DNA of 64,000 nucleotides, taken from NCBI RefSeq assembly GCF_001880225.1, contig NZ_CP009654.1:1677001-1741000 (forward strand), given 5' to 3'. Under the pieces are notes generated by a model. That model saw nothing but the letters and a program-made list of their open reading frames with translations. It ran no database searches and was not told the origin of the DNA. Every line of letters begins with the position of its first letter. Positions within the stretch are counted from its first letter, which is position 1. This document shows, one piece after another, positions 1 to 9,063 of the stretch. Position numbers and translations under genes: made by a program. Origin of the DNA: Francisella frigiditurris (GTDB taxonomy: Bacteria > Pseudomonadota > Gammaproteobacteria > Francisellales > Francisellaceae).

Positions 1-1025
1 TTCTCTAAAATTTGTGTCGCTTCTGCATCACCTGCTGCTTTAGCTCGCTTAAAATAGCCTATTGCTTTTTCTTTATTTGGCTTAACTTCATATTTGCCAT
101 TATAATAAATATCACCTAATGTAAGCATAGCTCTAATATTTCCATTATCGGCAGATTGATTCAAATACATTAATCCTTTCTTCTTATCTAGAAATAACTT
201 AAACATCCCCATACCTTGTATATACAGGTAACCTAGCTTAAATTGAGCAATATTATTATTTTGTTTTGCGGCTTCTTCCCAAAGTTTAGTAGCTTCTGGC
301 ACATCATAGCTTCTAAAATAAAGATCTCCTAGAAAAACCTCAGCATTTACATCTCCATGCCTATATGCTTTTTCTAATATAGCTCTAGCTTTAGCCTGAT
401 CTCTTGGAACATCTCCAGCACCTGTAAAATATAGACTAGCCAAATCAACTGCTGAATTTTGGTAGTCTTTCTCTGTTAACTCTTCTAGTAAGGGAATAGC
501 TTTATCATATTTTTTTTCAGCTATATATATATTGCATACATGATATTCAGCTTCATCTTTCGTATCTTTATCATAAAATGCTTTTGCAAGATAACTCAAC
601 GCATTAGCATTACTTTGCGGAACTCCCTTACCTTCTTGATACATTTCTCCTAACATCAATTCAGCTTTATGGTTTCCTTTTTCTGCACACTGTTTATATA
701 TCTCGAAAGCTTTTTTATGATCCTCAGGGTTAGTAGACTTAAAGTAATTATCTGCCTGTTTTAGTTGTTCATCCATATCTTCTTTAGATTGGCTAGATTG
801 AATATTTGATTCTAATTGTTGCTTTTGTTCTAGAGGCTGTTCTAGTGGCTCTTTTACTGCTGGCATATTGTTTTCACTATCATTAGACTGTGATTCTATT
901 GCTTGATCTGTTTGAGTGTCAATATCTCTACTAGTTCCAAATTTAAACTCTAAAATAATTGCCAAAATAACAATAGTCAAAGTACTAAGTAGTAGAACTT
1001 TCTTTAACCCATTTTTCTTATCCAT
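1..1025 (-). CDS. Sel1-like repeat (TPR-type) membrane-anchored protein, partial
   Basis: The gene starts with ATG at 1025 and runs off the left edge without a stop, so the C-terminus is missing; about 341 codons are visible. A short basic N-terminus is followed by one hydrophobic segment (about residues 8-24), which suggests a signal anchor with the rest in the periplasm. A Gln/Glu/Ser-rich linker (about residues 30-75) leads into repeated helical units of about 36 residues of the Sel1 type, with recurring A-x-x-x-L-G-x-x-Y-x-x-G patterns such as LMLGEMYQEGKGVPQ and FKLGYLYIQGMG. Sel1 proteins usually act as scaffolds in envelope or signalling complexes. The actual partner cannot be read from the sequence. 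Confidence 0.8.
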   Translation of the reverse strand, partial: MDKKNGLKKVLLLSTLTIVILAIILEFKFGTSRDIDTQTDQAIESQSNDSENNMPAVKEPLEQPLEQKQQLESNIQSSQSKEDMDEQLKQADNYFKSTNPEDHKKAFEIYKQCAEKGNHKAELMLGEMYQEGKGVPQSNANALSYLAKAFYDKDTKDEAEYHVCNIYIAEKKYDKAIPLLEELTEKDYQNSAVDLASLYFTGAGDVPRDQAKARAILEKAYRHGDVNAEVFLGDLYFRSYDVPEATKLWEEAAKQNNNIAQFKLGYLYIQGMGMFKLFLDKKKGLMYLNQSADNGNIRAMLTLGDIYYNGKYEVKPNKEKAIGYFKRAKAAGDAEATQILE

Positions 1026-1074
1026 AACAAGCTCCTAAACTAAAACTAGAATTTTCAATTATGTCTTATCTATA

Positions 1075-1281
1075 TTATTCTTTTTCATCTTCAAATTCAT
1101 CTATAAATTTCTGCGCTGCTAAAATTCTTTCTTTACAAAATTTATAGCTTTTAGAAGCTTGTTCTAGCAAAGGTGCCAATTCATCTAATAATGCTGGGTT
1201 ATCTTGCCCATCTTGTAACTTTTCATTAATCTCTTCTAATATCTCATAATTCCTAGCAAATTTTTTACTCTGTGTTGCCAT
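1075..1281 (-). CDS. xseB: Exodeoxyribonuclease VII small subunit
   Basis: This 68-residue protein has the length and helical character of XseB. It carries the family pattern of an N-terminal F-x-x-x-Y-x-x-L-E-E-I stretch followed by a second helix ending in a run of acidic residues. XseB binds several copies per XseA subunit and is needed for degradation of single-stranded DNA to oligonucleotides in the cytoplasm. It starts inside the 3' end of xseA (17-base overlap), so the two genes are very likely translationally coupled. The small size makes the call depend partly on that neighbour. Confidence 0.9.
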   Translation of the reverse strand: MATQSKKFARNYEILEEINEKLQDGQDNPALLDELAPLLEQASKSYKFCKERILAAQKFIDEFEDEKE

Positions 1282-2647
1282 TTTTCACCTCCACATTTAT
1301 CATCCCATCTGAATATACTATTACTAAATTCTTTTGTTTTTGTGCTTTTTCTTTAGTCGTTATAAACTTACCATCATTAGATTTAGTTACACTAAAACCC
1401 CTTTTCAAAGTTGGCTCTATAGAAACTGATAATATTTGCCTATATAAGTATTCTGAAGAACTGCCATAGTAATTTAGTATATTCTTTGAATAATTAACTA
1501 ACTCTTTATATTGACCTATAACATTTTGATTATAGTATTTTAAGCTACTACTACTGTTTTCAAATATTCTTTTATATTCAGATTCTATGGTTTGAGAATA
1601 ACCTTTAATTAATGCCTTACCTGTTGAAATTATAGTTTTATATTCATGATTTATTTTATTATCTAAATAATTTAGATAATTATCTAATTGAGATTTAAAT
1701 GAATCATATTCATTTTCTAATTTTGCTTTATTAAATTTAACAAAATTTTTTGTCATTTTTATTATAGACTCATAATTATATTTAGCATCACTAGCATTAT
1801 CTATAATAGCATTTGCAATATAGTTTATAACCTTAGATGGAGTATCAAAACTTTTAGTACATATATCATCTAGAACCGTATTATCTCTTTCATGCCCAAT
1901 TCCTATAAAAACAGGCACTTTGGAATTACAAATAAGTCTTGCTGGTAAAATATTATTAAACCAATCTAGATCTGCTTGAGACCCGCCTCCTCTAATAAGA
2001 ACAATAGCATCATAGTTGCTAACTCTTTTTGCTACTCTCCCAAAAGCTTTAGTTACACTTAAAGCACAATCTTTGCCTTGCATGAGAGCTTCATATATAT
2101 CAAATTTACATAGTCCAAGAGTTTCTAGTTTCTGAGCTTCTTCAAAAAAGTCTCCTTTTCCAGCTGCTGTTGAGCTTGTTATAACTGCTATATTTGTAAA
2201 ATCTAATGGTAACTCTAGTTCTTTATTTTTCTTGATAATACCCTCTTTTGTAAGAGTATCTAATATTTCTATTTTCCGAGCTTCTCTATCACCTAAAGTA
2301 AATGAAGGATCTATATCTACTACATTCAAGCTCAAACCAAAACTTATATGATAATTAACAGCTACTTTAAAAAGTACTTTCATATCAGGCTTTAAGTGCT
2401 CACCTGTTATAGACTTGAACTTTGCTAAAATACTATTTGCAACATTTGCCCAACAATTACATCTAATCTTAGCTATAGGATATTTACTAATACCATCATG
2501 TTCTATTAGTTCTCCATAATAATGAGCTCCAGATTTTCTCCATTCAGAAAGTTCTGCTACTACCCAAAAGCCTTGGTAACCAAAACCCATTTCTATGGTG
2601 CTCTTGATTAACTCAAGAAATTCACTTAACTTTAGGCTTTCATTCAT
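1265..2647 (-). CDS. xseA: Exodeoxyribonuclease VII large subunit
   Basis: XseA is the catalytic subunit of exonuclease VII, which degrades single-stranded DNA in both directions during repair. The N-terminal OB-fold region (about residues 1-105, including the GFWVVAELSEWR-like strand) is followed by the catalytic domain with the conserved motifs ITSSTAAGKGDF, VLIRGGGSQADL and PVFIGIGHERDN-TVLDD, then a long coiled-coil region and a short C-terminal segment (GFSVTK). The open frame extends upstream to 2719, but those 24 residues are hydrophobic and unlike the family, so the start is placed at the ATG at 2647 (MNESLKLSEFLEL), giving 460 residues, close to the family's usual length. It overlaps xseB downstream. 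Confidence 0.93.
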   Translation of the reverse strand: MNESLKLSEFLELIKSTIEMGFGYQGFWVVAELSEWRKSGAHYYGELIEHDGISKYPIAKIRCNCWANVANSILAKFKSITGEHLKPDMKVLFKVAVNYHISFGLSLNVVDIDPSFTLGDREARKIEILDTLTKEGIIKKNKELELPLDFTNIAVITSSTAAGKGDFFEEAQKLETLGLCKFDIYEALMQGKDCALSVTKAFGRVAKRVSNYDAIVLIRGGGSQADLDWFNNILPARLICNSKVPVFIGIGHERDNTVLDDICTKSFDTPSKVINYIANAIIDNASDAKYNYESIIKMTKNFVKFNKAKLENEYDSFKSQLDNYLNYLDNKINHEYKTIISTGKALIKGYSQTIESEYKRIFENSSSSLKYYNQNVIGQYKELVNYSKNILNYYGSSSEYLYRQILSVSIEPTLKRGFSVTKSNDGKFITTKEKAQKQKNLVIVYSDGMINVEVKNGNTE

Positions 2648-2810
2648 GATGACTAAAAGAGCATTGAGATTAAAGAAAATTTTACACTGCCAATATAAAG
2701 TTACAAGTTTATAAAGCAAACTAAATAAATCTTAAAAGCTATAAAACCTAGCTATCCAAATTAGTTATTGTGTAAAATAAGTAATAATTACGATATTTTT
2801 TCTACATATT

Positions 2811-3986
2811 ATGAATAATAAAATTACTATAAATGAAAATGCTCTTGCTGAACTAAAACGTATTAGACAGCATATTCATGAATATCCAGAGCTTGGTTTT
2901 GATGTGCAAAATACTGCTAAATACATAACAGCAGAATTAGAAAAACTAGGGTTAGAAATAAAAACTGGTATCGGTAAAACAGGTGTTATTGCTGATTTAA
3001 AAGTCCCAAATGCAAAAAAAACTATAGCATTACGAGCAGACATGGATGCTTTACCGATTCATGAACAAAACTCTTGTGAATATAGATCTAAAGTAGATGG
3101 CAAAGCTCACATGTGTGGACATGACTCGCATTGTGCAATGGTTTTGGTTACAGCTCAACAATTAGTAAAAAACAAAGAATTTTTGAACGTTAATGTTCGC
3201 TTTCTTTTCCAACCATCTGAAGAGGTCCTACCCGGTGGAGCCCCCGCTATGATAGCAGATGGTGCTATAGATGTAGTCGATGAAATATATGGCATACACG
3301 TCATGCCTCTTATTGATGAGGGTAAAATACAAATATGCTCTCCTGTTGCTCTAGCTGGGGTAGATCTATTTGATATAACTTTTCATGGTAAAGGTGGGCA
3401 TGCTAGTATACCTATGACAGCAAATGACCCAATTATTATGGCTTCGCAATTTATTAATCAAGTACAAACAGTAGTATCTAGAAATAGTGATAGTTTTGAT
3501 CCCATAGTTATTTCAGTAACTGCTATTGAAGCAGGCTCAGCATATAATGTAATTCCAGACAAGGTCAAGTTAAAGGGAGCTATAAGATATTTGAGCTCCA
3601 ATGGAAAAGACCTTGCAAAAAAGCGTTTACATGAAATAGCTCAAGGTGTTGCTACAACTTATAATGGAAATGTAGATATAAATTATATTAATGGTTATCC
3701 TGAAACAAGAAACTCTGAAGCACCAACCAATAAAGCTACTCAGGCTGTAAAGTTAGCACTTGGTGAAACTAATGTTGTAGAGTCAAAAATTCCATGGATG
3801 GGGTCTGAAGATTTTTCTTATTTTGCAAAAGAAATACCTGCTTGTTATGTGTTTCTTGGTGTTAGAAATGAAGTTAAAGGTTTTACTTCTATGGTACATG
3901 AGCCAACATTTGATTTAACTGCAGATGCCATGCTAAATGGTGTCAAATATTATACTAATCTAATCAATCTTATAAGTAATAGTTAA
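2811..3986 (+). CDS. M20 family metallopeptidase / amidohydrolase (hippurate hydrolase-like)
   Basis: This 391-residue protein belongs to the M20D amidohydrolases, which remove N-acyl groups from amino acids or related amides using a two-metal centre. Visible metal-site and catalytic features are ALRADMDALP (residues 73-82), MCGHDSH (Cys102, His104), the Glu137-Glu138 pair in FQPSEEVLPGGA, His163 in the GIHV motif, and the C-terminal MGSEDFSYF and MVHEP segments. The dimerisation (lid) domain lies at about residues 180-300. There is no signal peptide, so it is probably cytosolic. The substrate cannot be assigned; hippurate, N-acetyl-diaminopimelate and indole-acetyl amino-acid hydrolases all share these motifs. 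It is divergent from xseA and convergent with the next MFS gene, with stop codons overlapping by four bases. Confidence 0.88.
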   Translation: MNNKITINENALAELKRIRQHIHEYPELGFDVQNTAKYITAELEKLGLEIKTGIGKTGVIADLKVPNAKKTIALRADMDALPIHEQNSCEYRSKVDGKAHMCGHDSHCAMVLVTAQQLVKNKEFLNVNVRFLFQPSEEVLPGGAPAMIADGAIDVVDEIYGIHVMPLIDEGKIQICSPVALAGVDLFDITFHGKGGHASIPMTANDPIIMASQFINQVQTVVSRNSDSFDPIVISVTAIEAGSAYNVIPDKVKLKGAIRYLSSNGKDLAKKRLHEIAQGVATTYNGNVDINYINGYPETRNSEAPTNKATQAVKLALGETNVVESKIPWMGSEDFSYFAKEIPACYVFLGVRNEVKGFTSMVHEPTFDLTADAMLNGVKYYTNLINLISNS

Positions 3987-5161
3987 TTGATAATAGCCTT
4001 CTTAGGCTTAATTGCTATTAAAGATATTACTATCATAAATAGATAATATGTACCAACAACTAAACCATAGCTAAAAGTATTTATTGGTAATAGTGATAAT
4101 ACCCAACCACTTATTGCAGCAATACCGTATCCAAGCACTCCAATTATAGATATGCCTAAACCTATTAATGTTTTACGTGATGCTACTCCCATTGAAATAG
4201 AACATCCATTTAAAATAATTGCAATACTTATTAGAAGCATACTAAATAGTACATACATAGAGAAATTCAAATCTCCTAAAAGACTTAATATGCTCATTAT
4301 AATCAAGAGAAATACACTAACTCCAAATGAATAATATAGAGCTTGCTTAGAGCCTAATGAAGAAATAATCTTTTTAGAAAGCATGCCTACTATAAACATA
4401 CCTATGCCACAAATCACAAATGTCAGATATATATACTCTTGAGATAAATGATACTGCAATAAAATTATATAACTCATTGAAGATACAAAACAAAACATTG
4501 CTGTAATTCCAGCAGCTGATAAACACCCATAAAAAAGAATTTGCTTATCTCTAAACACTGCTCCAATGTCTTTAAAATGTTGCTTAAGTGTTTTTTCTGT
4601 TTGTTTACTATATGTTTCTGGTAATGGATAAATACATCCTAAAAGCGCTATTCCTAAAATCACCATCATAAAGAATATAGCTTCCCAGCCCCATATTCCA
4701 CCAACAAACCCACCTATTAATGGAGCTATCATAGGAGACAAACTCACAGCACTATATAAACGAGTCAAATAAGCCGATGCCTGATCTCCATCGTAGCAGT
4801 CTTTAACCATTGTATAAGTACAAGCTCTTAAACCACAAGCGCCTATACCCTGTAAAAATCTTCCTATAATTAACTGAGTGCCAGAAGTTGAAAATCCACA
4901 TAATACAGATGATGCCATAAAAAGAATCGTTGAAAGATATAAGGCTTTTTTTCTACCAATATAATCAGATAATAATCCTATAAAAATCTGACCAACCGCT
5001 AAAGCAAATATATAAATACTCATACTTAGCTGAACAATAGATGCTGACAGATTAAGCTGACTTTTTATTACTATAATAAAAGGAATATAGCTATCCATTC
5101 CAAATGAAAAAGTTACAACCAATGGAATAAGTAAAAATATATTTAAACGCTTATTTTCCAA
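3983..5161 (-). CDS. MFS drug-resistance transporter, Bcr/CflA type
   Basis: This is a 392-residue polytopic protein with about 12 hydrophobic segments and almost no soluble parts. The MFS motif A is visible at residues 61-72 (IGLLSDYIGRKK), and the motif-C-like region of drug:H+ antiporters is seen in SPMIAPLIGGFVGG. Bcr/CflA members export bicyclomycin, chloramphenicol, sulphonamides or natural metabolites in exchange for protons across the inner membrane. The specific substrate is unknown. The gene stands alone on its strand, with a short AT-rich spacer containing a 12-base tandem repeat upstream. Confidence 0.82.
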   Translation of the reverse strand: MENKRLNIFLLIPLVVTFSFGMDSYIPFIIVIKSQLNLSASIVQLSMSIYIFALAVGQIFIGLLSDYIGRKKALYLSTILFMASSVLCGFSTSGTQLIIGRFLQGIGACGLRACTYTMVKDCYDGDQASAYLTRLYSAVSLSPMIAPLIGGFVGGIWGWEAIFFMMVILGIALLGCIYPLPETYSKQTEKTLKQHFKDIGAVFRDKQILFYGCLSAAGITAMFCFVSSMSYIILLQYHLSQEYIYLTFVICGIGMFIVGMLSKKIISSLGSKQALYYSFGVSVFLLIIMSILSLLGDLNFSMYVLFSMLLISIAIILNGCSISMGVASRKTLIGLGISIIGVLGYGIAAISGWVLSLLPINTFSYGLVVGTYYLFMIVISLIAIKPKKAIIN

Positions 5162-5171
5162 TTATTAACTC

Positions 5172-5203
5172 TAATGATATTTATAATGATATTTATAATG
5201 ATA
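5172..5203. repeat. Short tandem repeat, 12-base unit, about 2.7 copies
   Basis: The unit taatgatattta occurs twice in full and once in part, directly upstream of the Bcr/CflA-type transporter start. It lies between -11 and -42 of that gene, so changes in copy number could alter promoter spacing or the 5' leader. No regulatory role is shown. Confidence 0.7.
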
Positions 5204-5238
5204 AAGAGTAACAGGATTAAGATAATTTGCCTAATTGT

Positions 5239-6513
5239 TTAAAGCTTGATATTGGCATTTTCTCTTTCTTTGAAATGTCCACCAACTTTTTTATATAATA
5301 AGATAGCTAACAAACCAAAAGCTAAGCAAAGCATAGATATAGTCGTTGGGCCAAGCCATAAGACACCTGAATTTTCGATTATATGATTACTCAATAAAGG
5401 GCATACTCCACCAACAAATGCTGAATTTATACTATAGCTTAAAGCCACTCCTGATAATCTAAATTCAGTTGGAAAAATATCACATAAGAAAAATAAAGTG
5501 ACTGAAGCTCCGAAGGCATACAATATAATTAACAACATCATTCCAATTAGCACAGTATTAAAACTATTCATTATTGAAAATAAAGGTCCTACAAAAATTA
5601 AAAGACCTATACATCCTATAGTGTATGTTTTCAAAAGACCTATTTTATCTGAAAAATATCCAAAGAATATTACAGCAAATAAAACCAATATTTGAACTGG
5701 TATCATAATACTAGTTACACTATCTTTATCTAATATTTTAGATATGAAAAAGTTAGAATATTGTAATAGTATTATTGCTCCTGTAGCAAATAACATAGCA
5801 AAACAAAATCCCGTGAGTATTCCTAAAGCATTATATTTAAAAAGCTCAAATAAAGGCTTTCTCTTCTCACTTGAGATTTTCTTAAATAAAGGAGTCTCAT
5901 TGAGCTTTAATCTTAGATAGAATCCAAAAAATGCTAGTCCTCCCCCTAATATATAACTAGCTCTCCAAGCATATTCACCAAATATAAACTCTAATATTGA
6001 ACAAACTGTAGTAGCTAATAAAAAACCAGATAATACAAAAGCAAATAATATACTTAGCCTAAAGCCTATTTTATTAGAAACAGATTCATAAACTATTACA
6101 TATGCAGCTGGTAGCTCTCCACTTAGTGCAAATCCTTGCAATATCCTAAATAGAAGAAAACTTAAACTAGCAAATAATCCTAAAGTTTCATAACCTGGCA
6201 TAATACCCATTGCAAAAGAAGCAATACCCATAAGCACTATAGTAAAGGTAAAAATTTTCTTACGACCATACCTATCACCTAATGTACCTAATAATATTGC
6301 TCCAAATGGTCTAACAATATAGGTTATTGAGAAAATAGCCACGACAATAAAAGCTTTTACGGCTTCGTTTTCAATGTTTGAAAAAAATGTTGCCAATATT
6401 TGTTTCGCGAAGATAACATAAATTATGTAGTCATATACTTCTAAAACCGCTCCAAAACCAGCTAAAATTACTATTCTTTTACTTTGCATATTATTAGAAA
6501 TTATCTCACTCAT
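5239..6513 (-). CDS. MFS transporter, metabolite:H+ symporter (ProP/MHS-like)
   Basis: This 424-residue, 12-segment membrane protein has the signature of the metabolite:H+ symporter group: YIVRPFGAILLGTLGDRYGRKK at about residues 65-86, and SGELPAAYVIVYE in the TM4-5 region. MHS members import osmolytes or organic acids (proline/betaine, citrate, alpha-ketoglutarate, shikimate) together with protons. Motif A is intact. The substrate cannot be told from sequence. The start ATG at 6513 is preceded by a weak AAAGTG site. It is followed on the same strand by the other MFS gene after a 77-base gap, so the two may be co-transcribed. Confidence 0.82.
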   Translation of the reverse strand: MSEIISNNMQSKRIVILAGFGAVLEVYDYIIYVIFAKQILATFFSNIENEAVKAFIVVAIFSITYIVRPFGAILLGTLGDRYGRKKIFTFTIVLMGIASFAMGIMPGYETLGLFASLSFLLFRILQGFALSGELPAAYVIVYESVSNKIGFRLSILFAFVLSGFLLATTVCSILEFIFGEYAWRASYILGGGLAFFGFYLRLKLNETPLFKKISSEKRKPLFELFKYNALGILTGFCFAMLFATGAIILLQYSNFFISKILDKDSVTSIMIPVQILVLFAVIFFGYFSDKIGLLKTYTIGCIGLLIFVGPLFSIMNSFNTVLIGMMLLIILYAFGASVTLFFLCDIFPTEFRLSGVALSYSINSAFVGGVCPLLSNHIIENSGVLWLGPTTISMLCLAFGLLAILLYKKVGGHFKERENANIKL

Positions 6514-6577
6514 ATCACTTTAAATACTCTAAAAGTTTCATGCAGTATAAATAAAAAAATTACTAGATACCAGAATA

Positions 6578-7378
6578 TTAAAAATCTAGAGATACTCTCT
6601 CTAAATTATCGATCTTACTTTCTAAAAACATCTCTCCTATTTGCTTAAACTTGCTAAGGTCTCCAGAAACAAAAAAATAGCTTTCTTTACTACCTTTTCC
6701 TGATGAAATAATTATCTTATTTTCTAAGTATTTTTTTACTTCTAATGCTGTAAATTCTGCTGGATCTATTATTAAAATATCTTTCCCAAGATACCTTGAA
6801 ATTATATTTTTTATAAGTGAATAATGGGTACATCCTAGTATTAATGCTTCTATGTTTTTATTCTTTAAAAGTCTAAGACAGTTATCAACTATTTCTTCTA
6901 GCTCTATTCCTTCTAATACTCCTAATTCAATTCTTGGCACAAGCAGACTACATGCCTGTGAATAAATAACTATATCTTCATTAAATAAATTAATTATTTT
7001 TGGATAAACATTACTACTAACAGTAAATTCTGTCGCTATTAATCCTAGTGATTTATAGTTCCTACAGACTTCATTTACTGTTGGTCTTATTACATTTATT
7101 ACTGGAATATCTTTCGCTATATTTTTAATAGTTTCCTCAGCTGCCGCTGTAATAGTATTACAAGCTATAACAAGAGCTTTCACACTTTGCTCTAATAAAA
7201 AATTTACTATTTGGGTAGAAAATTTCTTTATGGTTTCTGATGATCTAATTCCATAAGGAGCTCTTGCAGTATCTCCGAAAAAGACAAATTTTTCGTTAGG
7301 TAGATTCTTCATTAGACTTTTCATTACTGAAAGCCCTCCGACTCCTGAATCAAATACTCCTATTGGTCTATTATCCAT
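6578..7378 (-). CDS. Glutamate racemase homologue, diverged copy
   Basis: This 266-residue protein of the Asp/Glu racemase family keeps the two catalytic cysteines (Cys73 in IACNT and Cys183 in LGCTHYS) and the N-terminal FDSGVGG loop. MurI interconverts L- and D-glutamate to supply D-Glu for peptidoglycan in the cytoplasm. Compared with typical MurI, the substrate-proximal stretches are altered: the usual V-I-E-P-G loop reads VIRPT, and the usual P-L-V-E-E-G segment reads PRIELG. A second, more canonical copy lies 78 bases upstream on the same strand. It could be a redundant racemase, an aspartate racemase or a regulatory copy. The gene symbol is left empty for that reason. Confidence 0.75.
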   Translation of the reverse strand: MDNRPIGVFDSGVGGLSVMKSLMKNLPNEKFVFFGDTARAPYGIRSSETIKKFSTQIVNFLLEQSVKALVIACNTITAAAEETIKNIAKDIPVINVIRPTVNEVCRNYKSLGLIATEFTVSSNVYPKIINLFNEDIVIYSQACSLLVPRIELGVLEGIELEEIVDNCLRLLKNKNIEALILGCTHYSLIKNIISRYLGKDILIIDPAEFTALEVKKYLENKIIISSGKGSKESYFFVSGDLSKFKQIGEMFLESKIDNLERVSLDF

Positions 7379-7456
7379 AAAAACTCTTTTATAGAATCTA
7401 CTATAATATAGTGTTTCATTTATGTTTTATTAAGACAATTATTATTTGACTAAAAT

Positions 7457-8254
7457 CTAATTTTCAAGACTAACTATTTCTAAATAATCCATTTGCGTTT
7501 TTAAGAACATTTCACCCATTGCTTTAAATTTAATAGGAATATCTGTAACGTAAAATCTATAATCTGATTTTTGATTTGTTACATTCAATAGATCTTTCTC
7601 CTCAAGACATTCTTTTAACATTAAGCAAGCTTGAGTTGCTGGATCAATAAGTAAAGTACCCTCTTTAATGAACTTTGCAATTATATCTGCTATTAATGGA
7701 TAATGAGTACATCCCAGTATTAAAGCTTCAATATCCTTATCTTTAAAAAAACTTAGATATTCACTAGCTACAGCCTCTATTGCTACACCTTTTACAAAGC
7801 CTTCTTCTATCATCGGTACAAAAAGACCACATTCTTGTGAGTCAACAACAGCATCTTTATTATGCTCATGTATAGCTCGTGAATATGCCTTACTATTGAC
7901 TGTCGCTTGTGTTGCTATCACACCAATATGATTATAGCTTTCAGCAGCTTTTGCTCCTGCACTTATGACATCTATTACTGGTATATTCTTAGCCAAATTC
8001 TGAACAGCCTCTTTAGCTACTGCAGAAATAGTATTACACGCTATAATAATTGCTTTAACTTCTTGATCTAATAGAAATTTAACTGTCTGTTCAGCAAATC
8101 GCTGGATAGTTGCCCTAGATTTAGTACCATAAGGAATTCTAGCTATATCACCAAAATAAATTATATTTTCATTTGGTAAGAGTTCCATTAGGTTTTTAAC
8201 AACCGTTAGACCTCCTATACCTGAATCAAACACTCCTATAGGCCTATTATTCAT
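7457..8254 (-). CDS. murI: Glutamate racemase
   Basis: This 265-residue cytoplasmic enzyme makes D-glutamate for peptidoglycan precursor synthesis. Catalytic Cys73 (IACNTIS) and Cys182 (GCTHYPL) are present, together with FDSGIGGL at residues 9-16, the ATQATVNS-AY region and CGLFVPMIEEG, close to family consensus. One small departure is FGDIARIPYG, where most MurI proteins have Thr instead of Ile after FGD. It is followed two genes later by a diverged tandem copy and preceded, with a one-base gap, by the NERD-domain gene, so uvrB, the NERD gene and both racemase genes may form one transcript. Confidence 0.88.
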   Translation of the reverse strand: MNNRPIGVFDSGIGGLTVVKNLMELLPNENIIYFGDIARIPYGTKSRATIQRFAEQTVKFLLDQEVKAIIIACNTISAVAKEAVQNLAKNIPVIDVISAGAKAAESYNHIGVIATQATVNSKAYSRAIHEHNKDAVVDSQECGLFVPMIEEGFVKGVAIEAVASEYLSFFKDKDIEALILGCTHYPLIADIIAKFIKEGTLLIDPATQACLMLKECLEEKDLLNVTNQKSDYRFYVTDIPIKFKAMGEMFLKTQMDYLEIVSLEN

Positions 8255-8255
8255 A

Positions 8256-9053
8256 CTAAACCTTTTCTAAATATCTAATTATTTTTTTTCTAGATTTTGT
8301 AGGAATTTTTTCCAAATATTGTTCTTTATTCTCAATGAATGGCAATAAATGTTCTAATTGTAAAACTGCTTGATTAGCATCTTCTGCAACATAAATATCA
8401 CTCAAATCAGCATCATCATTAGCAAATACAACTATAGTTACTACAGGTATACCTTTTATATAAACTTTCTTTTTAAATAAATATGTTTGTAAAACTTTCT
8501 TTTGTGCAAAAACTTGTCTTATTGGGTTTTTAATTGTTTTAGCATAAACATTATTATGCTGTGATGTTTTCTCAACATGCCATCTTTCAGCCATATTCTG
8601 AACTTCAATATGACCTCTATTATTCTTTACTTCAACAACATAAATACAGTTTTTTGAAATAACTACAAAGTCTAATTCTCTAGTTCCATATGTTGACTGT
8701 TCATCTGGTAAAATAAGTCTATTGAAAAGCACATAGTTATTATTTAATTTTCTTAGCTCATCTAATACTTTTGATTCACCCTCAACACCTGAAACAATAA
8801 TATCAACAGGATTATCATCTCTAGTAACTAAAAATAATAGTACAAAAACAATAGATGACAATGTTACTGATATTTGTAAAGATTGTAATGCTAAAGCCCA
8901 GTTTCCTAAATATAATACAGCCATCATAATAAATCCACAAAGGATGATAGCTGCATATAAACTTTTTTTAATTCTAAATAGATAGTTTTTTATTTTTGCT
9001 ATAGTAAATCTAAGAAATAATCTATCTTTTTTTAATTTACTCTCAATTGCCAT
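8256..9053 (-). CDS. NERD-domain (nuclease-related) membrane protein
   Basis: This 265-residue protein has a basic N-terminus, two predicted membrane segments (about residues 28-50 and 55-77) and a cytosolic NERD domain (about residues 85-205). The domain shows the restriction-endonuclease-like pattern VEGESKVLDEL, then RELDFVVI, then IYVVEVKN, with Asp and Glu-x-Lys as putative metal-binding residues. NERD domains are found in proteins suspected of DNA processing, but the function is unproven. The gene sits directly downstream of uvrB (10-base gap), which fits a DNA-related role but could be coincidence. The C-terminal tail is basic and low in complexity. Confidence 0.8.
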   Translation of the reverse strand: MAIESKLKKDRLFLRFTIAKIKNYLFRIKKSLYAAIILCGFIMMAVLYLGNWALALQSLQISVTLSSIVFVLLFLVTRDDNPVDIIVSGVEGESKVLDELRKLNNNYVLFNRLILPDEQSTYGTRELDFVVISKNCIYVVEVKNNRGHIEVQNMAERWHVEKTSQHNNVYAKTIKNPIRQVFAQKKVLQTYLFKKKVYIKGIPVVTIVVFANDDADLSDIYVAEDANQAVLQLEHLLPFIENKEQYLEKIPTKSRKKIIRYLEKV

Positions 9054-9063
9054 AATAAAAGTT

